Positions 1 to 9,608 are shown, numbered from the stretch's first letter. The stretch is 64,000 bases of DNA from Paenibacillus vini (GCF_018403325.1 NZ_BOSL01000004.1:248001-312000); one strand, 5' to 3'. Translations and numbers: made by a program. The notes: generated from the sequence alone by a model not told the origin.

Positions 1-1
1 T

Positions 2-3000
2 AAATATTCAATTTATTATACATTTGATAATTGGGAATCCGCCTATAATAAACTCAAGAACCAGGAGATCGATACCGTCGGTCTGATGGCGGTTTCGGAT
101 AGCCGTAAGGATGATTTGCTATATTCCAAACCCGTCATGCGTACATATACCGGCGTCTATGTGAGGGAATATTTCGAAGATCAGGTGACGCTTGCAACGC
201 TGCAAAATTTCAAGATCGGCGTGGCAGCGGGACAATATACGGAACAACAGCTCAAGGTTAGCGCCGGAGTGGAGGATTACAGCAGTTTTCCGACCGTTGA
301 GGAAGGGTTGATGGCGTTAAGAGAGGGATCGATTGATCTTCTGTTCGAGAACCAGCATGTCGTCAATTACTTAATGGTCAAAGAGGGAATGAATAAGGAA
401 ATTCGCCAGGTGTTGTACGATTTGTATCCTGTAGACATTGCTTATGGCGTCAGTAAAGGTTCGCCCCAAATGGTGGAATATATCAATAAAAGAATTGACG
501 AACTGCGCGGGGAGCAAAGCTACGAAGCTTTATATGAAAGGTATTTCTTCAAGCATTCCGATTTTTACATGGAAAGAATCCGAAATCGTTATATATTGGC
601 CGGCTTCATTCTTGTTTTCTTCCTTGTCTTGAGTTATGTGCTCCTTAAGCTGTACATTAACCGGCTTCGGAGAGCGATTCATGGGGAACAGCAATTCTCC
701 AAGGATGTGCTGGATCATACGAATCTATTTATCTGGGCCGTGCAGGGCGATAAAACAACCGTCCGCCTTAATAAATATGCCGAGTGGCTGACCGGGATCA
801 AGGAAGAGACCGCGATCGGAACCAAGTACAATGAACTTCCCGGCCTGAAGGATCGTTACAAGGAGTTGTTCACCCTTCTCGACGATGCGCTGTCCATGAA
901 ATTCGTGGACAACCGGGAGATGACGCTGTTGTGCGCGGACGGGAGCCCTTCCAAAGTGTTTCTGTTCCGGTCTTCTACGATCCGCGGCTTATCCGGGGAC
1001 CCGGATGTGTTCGTGGTGGCGGGGATGGATATCCAGGATCGCAAGGTATATGAGAACAAACTGCAAAACAGTTATCAGGAACTTGAAGCTACATATGAAG
1101 AGCTGGCGGCGACTCAGGAAGAGATGGAACGACAGTTCGATGAGTTGATCAAAAAAGAGGACAAGCTCCGTATCAGCGAGGAGCGATTCAGATTGGCCAC
1201 CTTGGGATCCGGTGCGGTGATCTGGGATACGGTACCCTCTACGGGGGATTACTTCGTCTCCGATCGGCTGTTCGAGCTGCTGGGTTACGAGCGGGACGAG
1301 ATTCAGTCGACGCTGGGTGGTTGGATGGACCTGATCCATCCCGATGATGTTAAGCGCATCACAAAGCTGCGGCAGGAGTACTTGAACGGAGAGAGTCCTG
1401 TTTATGAGGGCGAATATCGCATGCGCAAAAAGGATGGATCTTATATCTGGATCCAAGCCAGAGGCAGGCTCCGTAAAAACCATGAAGGCCAGGTCGTTCG
1501 GTTCGCCGGGTCCATGATCGATATCACTGACCGTAAGGAATCCGAGCTCCGGCTACAGCAAAGCAACCACGAGTTGGAGGCGATGTGCGAAGAGTTGACG
1601 GCGACTCAGGATGAATTGCGGATCAACTATGAACAGTTGCTGGAGAATCAGGAAATGCTGCGCCGGAACGAGGAACGTTATCGGTTAGTTACAGAAGCCT
1701 CGAATGGAGGCATCTGGGAATTCGATCTGGTAAGGAAACGGTATTATTACTCCCAACGATGGTTCGAACTGCTCGGATATTCTCATGACGATCACGTGAC
1801 GAATGAGATGGTTACGGATATCGTTCATCCGGATGACATTGAGAAATATCAGCGCGAGTTGGAGGCGGCCAAGAAAAATGGCAAGTCCCTGTTCGAATGC
1901 GAATATCGGCTGCGCATGAAAAATGGAGAGTACCGCTGGTTCCAGGGTAGAGGAAAGACGGTTCTTAATGAAGCCGGCGAATCCATCCGGTTTATAGGCT
2001 CGATTTCAGATATCAATGAGCTGAAGCTGTCCCAGGAGCGTTTGCAGCACTTGGCATACTACGATGCGCTTAGCGATCTGCCAAACCGGTTGTATCTGCT
2101 GGAGGAATTGGAATTGGTCTTCTCCCGTCCCGATGGGAAAGCGGCTCTGTTCTTCGTGGATACGGACAATTTTAAATACATAAATGATACGCTTGGCCAC
2201 AAATTCGGCGATCGTTTGCTGATAGAAGCCAGCGCTCGTCTCTCCAATATCATTGGAGATGAAGGAATTCTGTTCCGGCTCGGCGGGGATGAATTCGTCA
2301 TTCTTATGAAGGAAATCGAACGGAAGGAGCGGGCCGTTGAGCTGGCCGATCGGCTGCTGGACGGGTTCAAAACGCCGTTTCATATCAATGACAGCGATCT
2401 CTATGTATCCGTGAGCATCGGGATTTCATACTATCCGCAAGACGGGACGAACGCAGAGGAAATACTGAAAAATGCGGACGTGGCCATGTATGCCGCCAAA
2501 GAAGCGGGCAAAGGGAAGTACATGATCTTCGATCCTTCATTCCTTCAAGCGTTTAATGAACGGGTCCAACTGGAAAAGTACCTGCGGCAAGGATTACAAA
2601 ACGAGGAGTTTCTGTTATACTATCAGCCGCAGCTTAGCTTGAAAACCGGCAGAATTATTGGGTTTGAATCGCTGATCCGCTGGAATAGTCCGGAGCTCGG
2701 ATTCGTATCGCCACTTACGTTTATCAAGGTTGCGGAAGACAGCAGACTGATTATTCCCATAGGGGATTGGGTTATTTTGCAGGCTTGCATGTTTGCCAAG
2801 CGGTTACAGGATCAAGGGCACGGACACTATAAAATTGCGGTCAATATTTCGGTGATCCAACTGATTCAGGACAATTTCGTCGATAAAGTAATGGAGTCGC
2901 TGGAAATAACGGGGCTTGAACCGGAATTATTGGAACTCGAAATCACTGAATCGACGATTGTGGAGTCGTTTGACCAACTGATCCCGAATCTTTCCTTCCT

Positions 3001-3373
3001 TAGATCCAAAGGGATTCAAATTGCTCTCGATGATTTCGGAACCGGATACTCGTCTCTCGGGTATCTGAAACAAATGCCGATTACGACGCTGAAAATCGAT
3101 AAAACTTTTATCGAGCATGTGCCTAACGATGACGATAACCGTTCTTTGGCCCGGGCAATTGTATTGATCGGCAGAAAGATGGGACTCAAGGTCGTGGCAG
3201 AAGGCGTGGAAACGGCCCGGCAAATGCAGTATGTCAAACGGGCAAAATGCGATGTAATTCAGGGATACCTTATCAGCAAGCCGCTTCCTGAGAAGGAGGC
3301 GATCCGGCTTATCCGGAGTAATCCTGTTTACGACATCGGCGGAAAAACTTCCGCCTTGCAGCATCCTGAATGA
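2..3373 (+). CDS. Sensor diguanylate cyclase/phosphodiesterase (SBP3-like, PAS, GGDEF, EAL), 5' end missing
   Basis: A multidomain c-di-GMP signalling protein. The reading frame is open to the left edge of the window, so the ATG at 86 is probably internal. Order of domains: the end of a periplasmic amino-acid-type solute-binding sensor domain (to about base 570), one membrane helix (about 585-655), a PAS-like segment, two PAS domains with the HPDD signature (about 1185-1530 and 1660-2010) separated by coiled-coil linkers, GGDEF (about 2040-2530) and EAL (about 2560-3300). The GGDEF motif is intact at 2282-2296. The EAL motif reads ESL (2666-2674), a tolerated variant. The other EAL-domain signatures (ELEITES, LDDFGTG, KID, VVAEGVE, QGY) are present, so both activities are plausible. 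Which one dominates, and what ligand the outer domain binds, cannot be told from sequence. Confidence 0.9.
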   Translation, partial: KYSIYYTFDNWESAYNKLKNQEIDTVGLMAVSDSRKDDLLYSKPVMRTYTGVYVREYFEDQVTLATLQNFKIGVAAGQYTEQQLKVSAGVEDYSSFPTVEEGLMALREGSIDLLFENQHVVNYLMVKEGMNKEIRQVLYDLYPVDIAYGVSKGSPQMVEYINKRIDELRGEQSYEALYERYFFKHSDFYMERIRNRYILAGFILVFFLVLSYVLLKLYINRLRRAIHGEQQFSKDVLDHTNLFIWAVQGDKTTVRLNKYAEWLTGIKEETAIGTKYNELPGLKDRYKELFTLLDDALSMKFVDNREMTLLCADGSPSKVFLFRSSTIRGLSGDPDVFVVAGMDIQDRKVYENKLQNSYQELEATYEELAATQEEMERQFDELIKKEDKLRISEERFRLATLGSGAVIWDTVPSTGDYFVSDRLFELLGYERDEIQSTLGGWMDLIHPDDVKRITKLRQEYLNGESPVYEGEYRMRKKDGSYIWIQARGRLRKNHEGQVVRFAGSMIDITDRKESELRLQQSNHELEAMCEELTATQDELRINYEQLLENQEMLRRNEERYRLVTEASNGGIWEFDLVRKRYYYSQRWFELLGYSHDDHVTNEMVTDIVHPDDIEKYQRELEAAKKNGKSLFECEYRLRMKNGEYRWFQGRGKTVLNEAGESIRFIGSISDINELKLSQERLQHLAYYDALSDLPNRLYLLEELELVFSRPDGKAALFFVDTDNFKYINDTLGHKFGDRLLIEASARLSNIIGDEGILFRLGGDEFVILMKEIERKERAVELADRLLDGFKTPFHINDSDLYVSVSIGISYYPQDGTNAEEILKNADVAMYAAKEAGKGKYMIFDPSFLQAFNERVQLEKYLRQGLQNEEFLLYYQPQLSLKTGRIIGFESLIRWNSPELGFVSPLTFIKVAEDSRLIIPIGDWVILQACMFAKRLQDQGHGHYKIAVNISVIQLIQDNFVDKVMESLEITGLEPELLELEITESTIVESFDQLIPNLSFLRSKGIQIALDDFGTGYSSLGYLKQMPITTLKIDKTFIEHVPNDDDNRSLARAIVLIGRKMGLKVVAEGVETARQMQYVKRAKCDVIQGYLISKPLPEKEAIRLIRSNPVYDIGGKTSALQHPE

Positions 3374-3450
3374 GGGAAATTGTATATTTGGGAGCAGGAG
3401 GATTCATACAGACTTCTCGGTTTTATCACATCATGTAGGGAGGATCCTCA

Positions 3451-4377
3451 TTGAAAAAAATTATTCTGGATGTAGATACGGGCGTGGATGATGCAATGGC
3501 TATCGTCTATGCCGCACACTCTCCCGAGCTGGAACTGATCGGGATTACGACTTGCTTCGGGAATGTTACGGTAGCGGAAGCTACGCGAAATACGCTGGCG
3601 GTGCTGGAGAAGCTGGACAAGCCGGTTCCCGTTATAGAAGGAGCCAAGGAAACTCTGCGCCGCGGGGAAAAGGCCCGTTACTCGAGGCATGTTCATGGAG
3701 AGGACGGGCTTGGAAACGCACTGAGTACGCCGCCGCAGGGCCAAGCTGAACCGGGAATAGCGGCGGACTATATCATTGATCAGGTAACGCGCTATCCGGG
3801 TGAACTGACGATCATAGCGGTGGGTCCGTTGACCAATCTGGCGCTGGCGATTGAAAAGGAGCCGGGAATCGTGACCTTGGTCAAGGAAGTGATCGTGATG
3901 GGCGGTGCGGTTACCGTACCCGGCAATGTTACGCCATACGGGGAGGCCAATATTGTGGCCGATCCGGAAGCTGCAGCCGTGGTATTCGGATCTGGATTGC
4001 CGCTGACGCTGGTCGGACTGGATGTCACGCTGCAAACGCTGCTGCCGAGAACGCAGCTGGATGCTTGGCGGTCGTCCGGCCGGAACGATGCGATCTTCCT
4101 TGCGGAGATGAGCGAGTTCTATATGGAATTTTACGAATCGACTTATCCTGGAAAAGGAGGCTGCGGCCTGCATGACCCGTTAGCGGTAGGGGTTGCCGTG
4201 GACCCAAGCCTGGTCCGGATGGAGCTGATGCGGGTAACGGTCGTTACCGAGGGCGAACAAACCGGCAGAACCGTAGGTTCGACGGAAGGCGAACCGAAAA
4301 TCAGCGTTTGTACCGGCGTTGACGCGGATCGATTCCTGAAGCATTTTACGAGCCGAATTATAGGCGGGGAAGTTTAA
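3451..4377 (+). CDS. Inosine-uridine preferring nucleoside hydrolase family protein
   Basis: Cytoplasmic N-ribohydrolase of 308 residues, the usual family length. It splits ribonucleosides into base and ribose. The N-terminal DVDTGVDDA stretch (residues 7-15) is the calcium- and ribose-binding signature, and a HDPLAV motif near residue 236 supplies the conserved catalytic His region. The start is TTG at 3451, chosen because GGGAGGA lies just upstream at 3437-3443 and no ATG gives the signature motif in place. The gene stands alone between the c-di-GMP protein and a strong terminator. Base preference (purine or pyrimidine) cannot be assigned from sequence. Confidence 0.9.
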   Translation: MKKIILDVDTGVDDAMAIVYAAHSPELELIGITTCFGNVTVAEATRNTLAVLEKLDKPVPVIEGAKETLRRGEKARYSRHVHGEDGLGNALSTPPQGQAEPGIAADYIIDQVTRYPGELTIIAVGPLTNLALAIEKEPGIVTLVKEVIVMGGAVTVPGNVTPYGEANIVADPEAAAVVFGSGLPLTLVGLDVTLQTLLPRTQLDAWRSSGRNDAIFLAEMSEFYMEFYESTYPGKGGCGLHDPLAVGVAVDPSLVRMELMRVTVVTEGEQTGRTVGSTEGEPKISVCTGVDADRFLKHFTSRIIGGEV

Positions 4378-4382
4378 TATTA

Positions 4383-4424
4383 AAAGCGCGAGTAGCGGGG
4401 GATGCCTCCTGCTACTCGCGCTTT
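4383..4424. terminator. Bidirectional intrinsic terminator
   Basis: A 14-bp perfect stem (4383-4396 with 4411-4424, GC-rich core GCGCGAGTAGC) is followed by T7 on the plus strand and preceded by A residues. It can stop both the nucleoside hydrolase transcript and xylR, whose stop codon lies at 4438 on the other strand. Confidence 0.9.
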
Positions 4425-4437
4425 TTTTGTAGAAGAT

Positions 4438-5613
4438 CTAGTCGATGGTTACGTCCGGGTCCGTAAGGAAAGCCGTAATCGGCATGGAAGCGGCGCCGAG
4501 CGCGGTGGAGCGGATGCCCAGCTTGGCGAAATCGACATGCGTCTTTTTGCGGTGATACGATAAGCTCCGGCTCTCAATCGTGCGCAGCATGGCATCTTCA
4601 AACAACTCGCCGGCCAGCGACAAGCGGTTGCCTATGACGATGAGCTCCGGATTGAGGATGTTGACCAGATTGGCCAGCCCGACGCCGAGTTGGGAGCCGA
4701 TCTCGTTTAACAGGGAAACGGCGGCAGGATCGCCTTGTTTGGCCGCCTTCATGATGCTCTCCAGATTAGGAGCTTCATCATGTTCATCTAGGGCTGCAGC
4801 ACGGTCAAGCAAGGCCTTCTCCGAGGCCAGCGTTTCCCAGCAGCCCCGGTTGCCGCAGCGGCAGAGCGGTCCATTTTCCGCAATCGTCATATGTCCTACC
4901 TCGCCGGAGAAGTTGGAAGTTCCCCGGTATAACTCCCCGCCAACGATAATTCCTGAGCCGATCCCGACGCCAAGACTTAAGTAAATCAAATTGAGCGAAT
5001 CGCGGCCGGCACCGTACAGCTTCTCGCCAATCGCTCCGGCGTTCGCCTCATTATCAATATGAATGTTGTCGCTGAATTCCGCCGCCAGGGCGCCTGCCAG
5101 ATCGACGTTGTCCCAGCCCAGGTTAGGAGCGGAAACGACTCGGTTCTTTTCATTAACGAGTCCGGGAACTCCGATGCCGATCCCGACGATCCCGTAAGGG
5201 GACTCGGGGAGCTTTCGTTTAAGCAGCAAAATCGTTTTTCGAACTTGCTCAAGGACCTTCTCTGGAGAGAAGTCCGTTAAAGACACGCTTTTCTCATGGA
5301 GGACGTTCCCCTCCAAGTCAACCAAGATAGCCAGCAGATCGCTGACCCGGATATCTATGCCGATGGCGAAGCCTGCATTTTTATTGAATAGTAGCAGCGT
5401 CGGCTTACGTCCGCCGCTCGATTCGCCCGGACCGATCTCCGTAACGAGATTGCTGTCGATCAGTTCGGAAACGAGCGAGGAAACGGTCGCTTTATTTAAG
5501 CCAATACCGGCTGAAATATCTGCACGGGACAAGGGCTGGCGCTGACGAATGGTGTCCAGCACGATGCTCTTGTTCATTTTTTTAATCAACTGCTGGTCGC
5601 CGGTAATTTTCAT
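4438..5613 (-). CDS. xylR: Xylose-responsive transcriptional repressor, ROK family
   Basis: DNA-binding repressor of xylose genes that releases its operator when xylose binds. The protein has 391 residues: an N-terminal winged helix (about 10-75, with SRADISAGIGLNKATVSSLV as recognition region) and a C-terminal ROK sugar-binding fold with the zinc-binding CxCGxxGCxE signature (CRCGNRGCWE). The start is taken at 5613 because GGAGG lies 7 bases upstream; an in-frame ATG at 5652 would put that Shine-Dalgarno inside the gene. It is transcribed divergently from xylA, with a xylO operator between, the arrangement known from Bacillus. Assignment to xylose rather than another sugar rests on this context and the operator. 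Confidence 0.94.
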   Translation of the reverse strand: MKITGDQQLIKKMNKSIVLDTIRQRQPLSRADISAGIGLNKATVSSLVSELIDSNLVTEIGPGESSGGRKPTLLLFNKNAGFAIGIDIRVSDLLAILVDLEGNVLHEKSVSLTDFSPEKVLEQVRKTILLLKRKLPESPYGIVGIGIGVPGLVNEKNRVVSAPNLGWDNVDLAGALAAEFSDNIHIDNEANAGAIGEKLYGAGRDSLNLIYLSLGVGIGSGIIVGGELYRGTSNFSGEVGHMTIAENGPLCRCGNRGCWETLASEKALLDRAAALDEHDEAPNLESIMKAAKQGDPAAVSLLNEIGSQLGVGLANLVNILNPELIVIGNRLSLAGELFEDAMLRTIESRSLSYHRKKTHVDFAKLGIRSTALGAASMPITAFLTDPDVTID

Positions 5614-5682
5614 GATAATCCTCCGTATAGACTTGCTCTTATTTGCCATCATATCATAAAAACAAAAAGGTAACTGAATAAC

Positions 5683-5707
5683 TTAGTTAGTTTACTAGAC
5701 AAACTAA
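5683..5707. promoter_or_regulatory. xylO operator for XylR
   Basis: A 25-bp imperfect palindrome in which 10 of 12 base pairs match around the centre at 5695. Outer arms are TTAGTT and AACTAA, as in the known Bacillus xyl operator. It lies in the 294-bp divergent region between xylR and xylA, where it could control both genes. Sequences resembling a -10 (TATAAC, 5709-5714) sit just downstream, but no convincing -35 pairs with it. Confidence 0.88.
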
Positions 5708-5862
5708 GTATAACGTGATACGATCTAGTTGAAAAGGGCATGCAGACAAATCTACAGGGCATGCTACTTAAGAAATCATGTTCAAACAATCAGGTTTTCA
5801 GCATCCGAGATTGCAACATGTCCGAAATTTGATTTGTTGAACCATCTTTTTAAGGGAGCCCA

Positions 5863-5876
5863 TGAAAGGGCTTACT
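5863..5876 (+). promoter_or_regulatory. Possible weak cre (CcpA) site before xylA
   Basis: TGAAAGGGCTTACT matches the cre consensus TGWAANCGNTNWCA at 10 of 12 specified positions but lacks the central C and the final A. It lies 32 bases before the xylA start, within the leader. The rest of the leader holds a direct repeat AGGGCATGC (5735-5743 and 5756-5764) of unknown role. Confidence 0.25.
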
Positions 5877-5907
5877 AAAATCCAAATCATGCAGGGAGGA
5901 CTCAAAA

Positions 5908-7224
5908 GTGAGTTATTTCAAGAACATTAGCAAAATTCAGTATGAAGGCGCAGGCTCCAACAACCCTCTGGCATTTAAACATTATAACGAAAACGAAGTC
6001 GTACTCGGAAAATCGATGAAAGAACACCTCCGGTTTGCTGTAGCTTACTGGCATACATTCACAATGAACGGTACCGATCCTTTCGGTGCGGCTAACATGA
6101 TCCGTCCTTGGGAGACTGTATCCGGCCTGGATCTGGCTAAAGAACGCGTAGAAGTTAACTTTGAATTCCTTCAAAAACTCGGCGCTCCTTACTACTGCTT
6201 CCATGACGTCGACGTAGCTCCTGAAGGCGCAACTTTGAAAGAATCCAACCAGAACCTCGACGTAATCGTTGCTAAATTGAAAGAAGGCATGAAGGATACG
6301 GGCGTTAAGCTGCTTTGGAATACGGCTAACATGTTCTCCAATCCACGTTACGTCCATGGTGCAGCAACAACTTCGAACGCCGACGTATTCGCTTACGCTG
6401 CAGCTCAAGTTAAAAAAGGCTTGGAAACAGCAGTTGAACTGGGCTCTGAAAACTATGTGTTCTGGGGCGGACGTGAAGGTTACGAATCCCTGTTGAATAC
6501 GGATATGGGCCTTGAGCTTGACAACCTGGCAAGATTCTTCCAAATGGCGATTGACTACGCTAAGGAAATCGGCTTCAAAGGCCAATTCCTGATCGAGCCA
6601 AAACCAAAAGAGCCTACAAAACACCAATACGATTTCGACGCGGCTACTACAATCGCGTTCCTGCAAAAATACAACTTGCAAGATCATTTCAAACTCAACC
6701 TGGAAGCTAACCATGCTACGCTCGCAGGTCACACTTTTGAACATGAATTGCGCGTCGCCCGCTTGAACAACATGCTCGGTTCGATCGACGCCAACCAAGG
6801 CGACATGCTGCTCGGCTGGGATACGGACGAATTCCCGACTGATCTGTATTCCGTTACCCTTGCTATGTACGAAATTCTCGAAAACGGCGGCATCGGCTCC
6901 GGCGGCGTAAACTTCGACGCTAAAGTAAGACGTACTTCTTTCGAGCCTGAGGATCTGTTCTACGCTCATATCGCAGGTATGGATACTTTTGCGAAAGGCC
7001 TGAAAGTGGCTGCAAAAATGAAAGAAGAAAAATTCATCGACGGATTGCTCGAAGAGCGCTATTCCAGCTTCAAATCCGGCATCGGCGCCGACATCGTGTC
7101 CGGCAAAGCCAACTTCAAATCGTTGGAAGCTTATGCTCTTGAGCACAGCGACATCCGCAACAAATCGAACCACCTCGAGCTGGTTAAAGCCCGCTTGAAC
7201 GAGTACATCTTCGGAACAAAATAA
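5908..7224 (+). CDS. xylA: Xylose isomerase
   Basis: Converts D-xylose to D-xylulose in the cytoplasm, using two divalent metal ions. At 438 residues it has the class II length. Diagnostic motifs are visible: WHTF with the active-site region near residue 50, FHDVD with the catalytic His near 101, [13 protein letters not shown] (metal Glu and catalytic Lys) near 232, [13 protein letters not shown] near 270 and a DTDEFP metal site near 307. The start is GTG at 5908, 7 bases after GGGAGGA (5894-5900). Codon usage is more biased towards highly expressed codons than in the neighbouring xylB. A 12-bp hairpin lies between it and xylB. Confidence 0.97.
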   Translation: MSYFKNISKIQYEGAGSNNPLAFKHYNENEVVLGKSMKEHLRFAVAYWHTFTMNGTDPFGAANMIRPWETVSGLDLAKERVEVNFEFLQKLGAPYYCFHDVDVAPEGATLKESNQNLDVIVAKLKEGMKDTGVKLLWNTANMFSNPRYVHGAATTSNADVFAYAAAQVKKGLETAVELGSENYVFWGGREGYESLLNTDMGLELDNLARFFQMAIDYAKEIGFKGQFLIEPKPKEPTKHQYDFDAATTIAFLQKYNLQDHFKLNLEANHATLAGHTFEHELRVARLNNMLGSIDANQGDMLLGWDTDEFPTDLYSVTLAMYEILENGGIGSGGVNFDAKVRRTSFEPEDLFYAHIAGMDTFAKGLKVAAKMKEEKFIDGLLEERYSSFKSGIGADIVSGKANFKSLEAYALEHSDIRNKSNHLELVKARLNEYIFGTK

Positions 7225-7274
7225 GCAATCGGAACGAAACGACTACCGGTGCGATTGATCTTTGATTGAAACAG

Positions 7275-7303
7275 CAAAAAGGGACGCCTGCCGTCCCTTT
7301 TTG
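7275..7303 (+). terminator. Hairpin between xylA and xylB (attenuating terminator or mRNA stabiliser)
   Basis: Perfect 12-bp stem, 7275-7286 with 7292-7303, five-base loop, ending in TTTTTG. It begins 50 bases after the xylA stop, and xylB follows 66 bases beyond it without an obvious promoter. It would therefore lower xylB expression relative to xylA rather than end the operon. Confidence 0.75.
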
Positions 7304-7369
7304 TGGTATTTGGCCTGCTTGGTTGGGCACGGCTTAACTGACTAGTTGAATGAAGGGAGAGCGTCACGG

Positions 7370-8866
7370 ATGAAATACGTTATTGGGATTGACCTTGGCA
7401 CAAGCTCGGTAAAAACGGTGCTAGTGAACAAGGAAGGAGAAATCAAAGGGGAAGCTACGGCTGCGTACCCGCTGATTCAGGAGCGTCCGGGCTACAGCGA
7501 GCAGAATCCGGAGGAATGGGTGAACGGAACGGTCGCCTGCCTGAAGCAATTGCTTCAGGAAAACAGCGTTTCGGGGGAAGATATCGAAGGCGTGTCCTTC
7601 TCGGGACAGATGCACGGCATGGTTTTGCTGGATGAGCAGAATCATGTGCTGCGCAATGCGATTCTGTGGAACGATACCCGCACGACGAAGGAGTGCCGGG
7701 AAATCGAGCAGAAGCTCGGCGGCAAGCTGCTCGACATTACGCGTAATGCGGCCTTGGAAGGATTTACGTTGCCGAAAATCCTGTGGGTGCAAAAGCATGA
7801 GCCCGAGCTGTTCGCCAAGGCGGCACGGTTCGTGCTGCCGAAGGATTATCTGCGCTACCGGATGACCGGGCGCGTAGAGATGGAAATCTCCGATGCCGCA
7901 GGCACGCTGCTGCTGAACGTTCCGGAAGGGGCCTGGAGCGAGGAAATCGCTCAGGCGTTCGGCCTTCCGGAAGGGTTCTGCCCGCCGCTGGTCGGCAGCA
8001 CGGAGCAAACCGGCACGCTGCTGCCGGAATTCGCGCAGCAGTGCGGGCTCTCGCCGAACACCCGGGTGTTCGGCGGCGGCGCGGACAATGCCTGCGGCGC
8101 GGTAGGCGCCGGCATTGTCCGGAAGGGCGATGCGTTGTGCAGCATCGGCACATCCGGCGTTGTCCTCACGTACGAAGAGGACAAGAACAAGGACTTCGCC
8201 GGCAAGGTGCACTTCTTCAACCATGCGCATCCGGGCGCTTTTTACGCCATGGGTGTAACCCTGGCGGCCGGCTACTCGTTGAGCTGGTTTAAGGACTCGC
8301 TCGCGCCGGAGCTCAGCTTCAATGAATTGCTGGAGCCGGTCGGCTCGCTGCCTCCGGGCGCGGACGGCCTGTTGTTCACGCCATACCTGGTCGGCGAACG
8401 CACGCCGCACGCGGACAGCGTCATTCGCGGCAGCTTCATCGGCTTGTCCGGCACGCACCGCCGCGAGCACCTCGCCCGCGCCGTGATGGAAGGCATCACG
8501 TTCTCGCTGGCCGAGTCCGTGGCCTTGTTCCGCGAAGCCGGCATCACGGTCGAACGCGTCATCTCCATTGGTGGGGGTGCCAAGAATCCGGTCTGGCTGC
8601 AAATGCAGGCCGACATCTTCGGCACGCCGGTCGTCTCGCTGAAGAACGAGCAAGGCCCGGCCATGGGCTCCGCTATGATGGCCGCTGTCGGCTGCGGCTG
8701 GTTCGGCAGCCTGAAAGAATGCGCCGACAAGTTTATCGGCTACGGCAAAACCTACGAGCCGATTCCGGCCAACGTAGAAATCTACGGCCGCCTGTTCAAG
8801 CTGTATCAGCAAGTTTATTCCGCCATCCGTTCGCTGAACGAAGGATTGCAGGAATTCCGCGGCTAA
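7370..8866 (+). CDS. xylB: Xylulokinase
   Basis: FGGY-family sugar kinase that phosphorylates D-xylulose with ATP, giving xylulose 5-phosphate for the pentose phosphate pathway. It has 498 residues, the expected length. The N-terminal ATP-binding motif GIDLGTSSVK (residues 5-14), the substrate-region motif SFSGQMHGMV near residue 75, a GGGADNACGAVG stretch near 240 and the GGGAKNPVW signature near 405 are visible. The start is ATG at 7370, where GGGAG precedes it; an in-frame start at 7346 lies before that site. The second half is distinctly GC-rich compared with xylA, so long open frames on its opposite strand are composition artefacts. Confidence 0.96.
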   Translation: MKYVIGIDLGTSSVKTVLVNKEGEIKGEATAAYPLIQERPGYSEQNPEEWVNGTVACLKQLLQENSVSGEDIEGVSFSGQMHGMVLLDEQNHVLRNAILWNDTRTTKECREIEQKLGGKLLDITRNAALEGFTLPKILWVQKHEPELFAKAARFVLPKDYLRYRMTGRVEMEISDAAGTLLLNVPEGAWSEEIAQAFGLPEGFCPPLVGSTEQTGTLLPEFAQQCGLSPNTRVFGGGADNACGAVGAGIVRKGDALCSIGTSGVVLTYEEDKNKDFAGKVHFFNHAHPGAFYAMGVTLAAGYSLSWFKDSLAPELSFNELLEPVGSLPPGADGLLFTPYLVGERTPHADSVIRGSFIGLSGTHRREHLARAVMEGITFSLAESVALFREAGITVERVISIGGGAKNPVWLQMQADIFGTPVVSLKNEQGPAMGSAMMAAVGCGWFGSLKECADKFIGYGKTYEPIPANVEIYGRLFKLYQQVYSAIRSLNEGLQEFRG

Positions 8867-8889
8867 ACCGGAGGATCGAATAGACAATT

Positions 8890-8932
8890 AAAAGCGCGAG
8901 ACCCTTTACGCTGTAAGGGGTCTCGCGCTTTT
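8890..8932 (+). terminator. Intrinsic terminator after xylB
   Basis: A 15-bp perfect stem (8890-8904 with 8918-8932) with core GCGCGAGACCC and an A/T-rich base, 24 bases after the xylB stop. It closes the xylAB transcript before the palindrome array. Confidence 0.88.
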
Positions 8933-8967
8933 GACGTTAAAGAGCTGAACTAGGCGCTCTGTTGGAT

Positions 8968-9159
8968 AATTAACTGTATTTTCTACAGTTAATTGACTCG
9001 AATTCGGTCATTTTGGATGATTAGCTGTATTTTGTACAGTAAATTTTCATCATTTCTGCGCTTTTCGCTGGGAAGAGCCTAAATTAGCTGTAGGATTTCC
9101 AGTTAATTTGCTCGAGACTGGTCTATCGTGCGAAATAACTGTAGATTTTGCAGTTAATT
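8968..9159. repeat. Palindrome quartet, copy 1
   Basis: Four palindromes centred at 8981, 9032, 9095 and 9146 (spacings 51, 63, 51). The first has perfect 11-bp arms, AATTAACTGTA and TACAGTTAATT, around TTTTC. In every one CTG and CAG are 12 bp apart. The second has one arm substitution (CAGTAAATT). Confidence 0.9.
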
Positions 9160-9160
9160 A

Positions 9161-9385
9161 TTAGGGCAGACTGGTTGAAATGCACAGAAAGCTGAGCTTG
9201 ATGAGTTCGACTAATGATTCCGAGTGATGATTCAGACTGGTAATCCGGTCCAGCAGCGCAGCAAGCAGCACGTTGGCCCGTTCCTGAGACGTTCGGCCAA
9301 GTGCATGAATTAGTTACTTTAACTAACTGGTGACCAAACCGCGCGCATTATGCAAACCTCCCAGTAACATTTCATCCTTGAGTAC
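9161..9385 (-). pseudogene. Protein-like remnant inside repeat unit 1
   Basis: On the minus strand one frame reads through about 75 codons with two stops (TAG and TAA, four codons apart) and ends at TAA 9161-9163. The last 45 codons look protein-like (for example LLDRITSLNHHSESLVELIK). The equivalent frame in unit 2 (9610-9822) has the same stops and differs by a 12-base, in-frame deletion. No family is recognised; it may be non-coding. Confidence 0.25.
9310..9326. repeat. Extra inverted repeat in unit 1
   Basis: TTAGTTA and TAACTAA, 7-bp perfect arms around CTT. The same sequence recurs exactly in unit 2 at 9747-9763. The half-sites equal the outer arms of xylO, but the spacing is 17 bp instead of 25. 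Confidence 0.7.
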
Positions 9386-9416
9386 CTATTAGAGTAACTT
9401 TTCGGTTGTTCAGAAT

Positions 9417-9608
9417 AATTAACTGTATTTTCTACAGTTAATTGCCCTGAATTCGGTCATTTTGGATGATTAGCTGTATTTTGTACAGTTAATTTTCATC
9501 TTTTCTGCGCCTTTCGCTGGGAAGAGCCTAAATTAGCTGTAGGATTTCCAGTTAATTTGCTCGAAACTGGTCTATCGTGCGAAATAACTGTAGATTTTGC
9601 AGTTAATT
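9417..9608. repeat. Palindrome quartet, copy 2
   Basis: Centres at 9430, 9481, 9544 and 9595, again 51, 63 and 51 bp apart. Nearly identical to copy 1. The second palindrome here has intact arms ATTAGCTGTA and TACAGTTAAT. Confidence 0.9.

Noticed and set aside
5902-7173. A 423-codon minus-strand open frame across xylA
   Set aside because: It mirrors the biased codons of xylA, has no recognisable family and no ribosome site.
7421-8887. A 488-codon minus-strand open frame across xylB
   Set aside because: It is a by-product of high GC content; xylB shows kinase motifs and a proper ribosome site, while this frame shows none.
9330-9361. Nine-codon minus-strand open frame with GGGAGG before an ATG in the repeat spacer
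   Set aside because: It ends after nine codons and the same site is repeated in unit 2; there is no evidence of a functional leader peptide.
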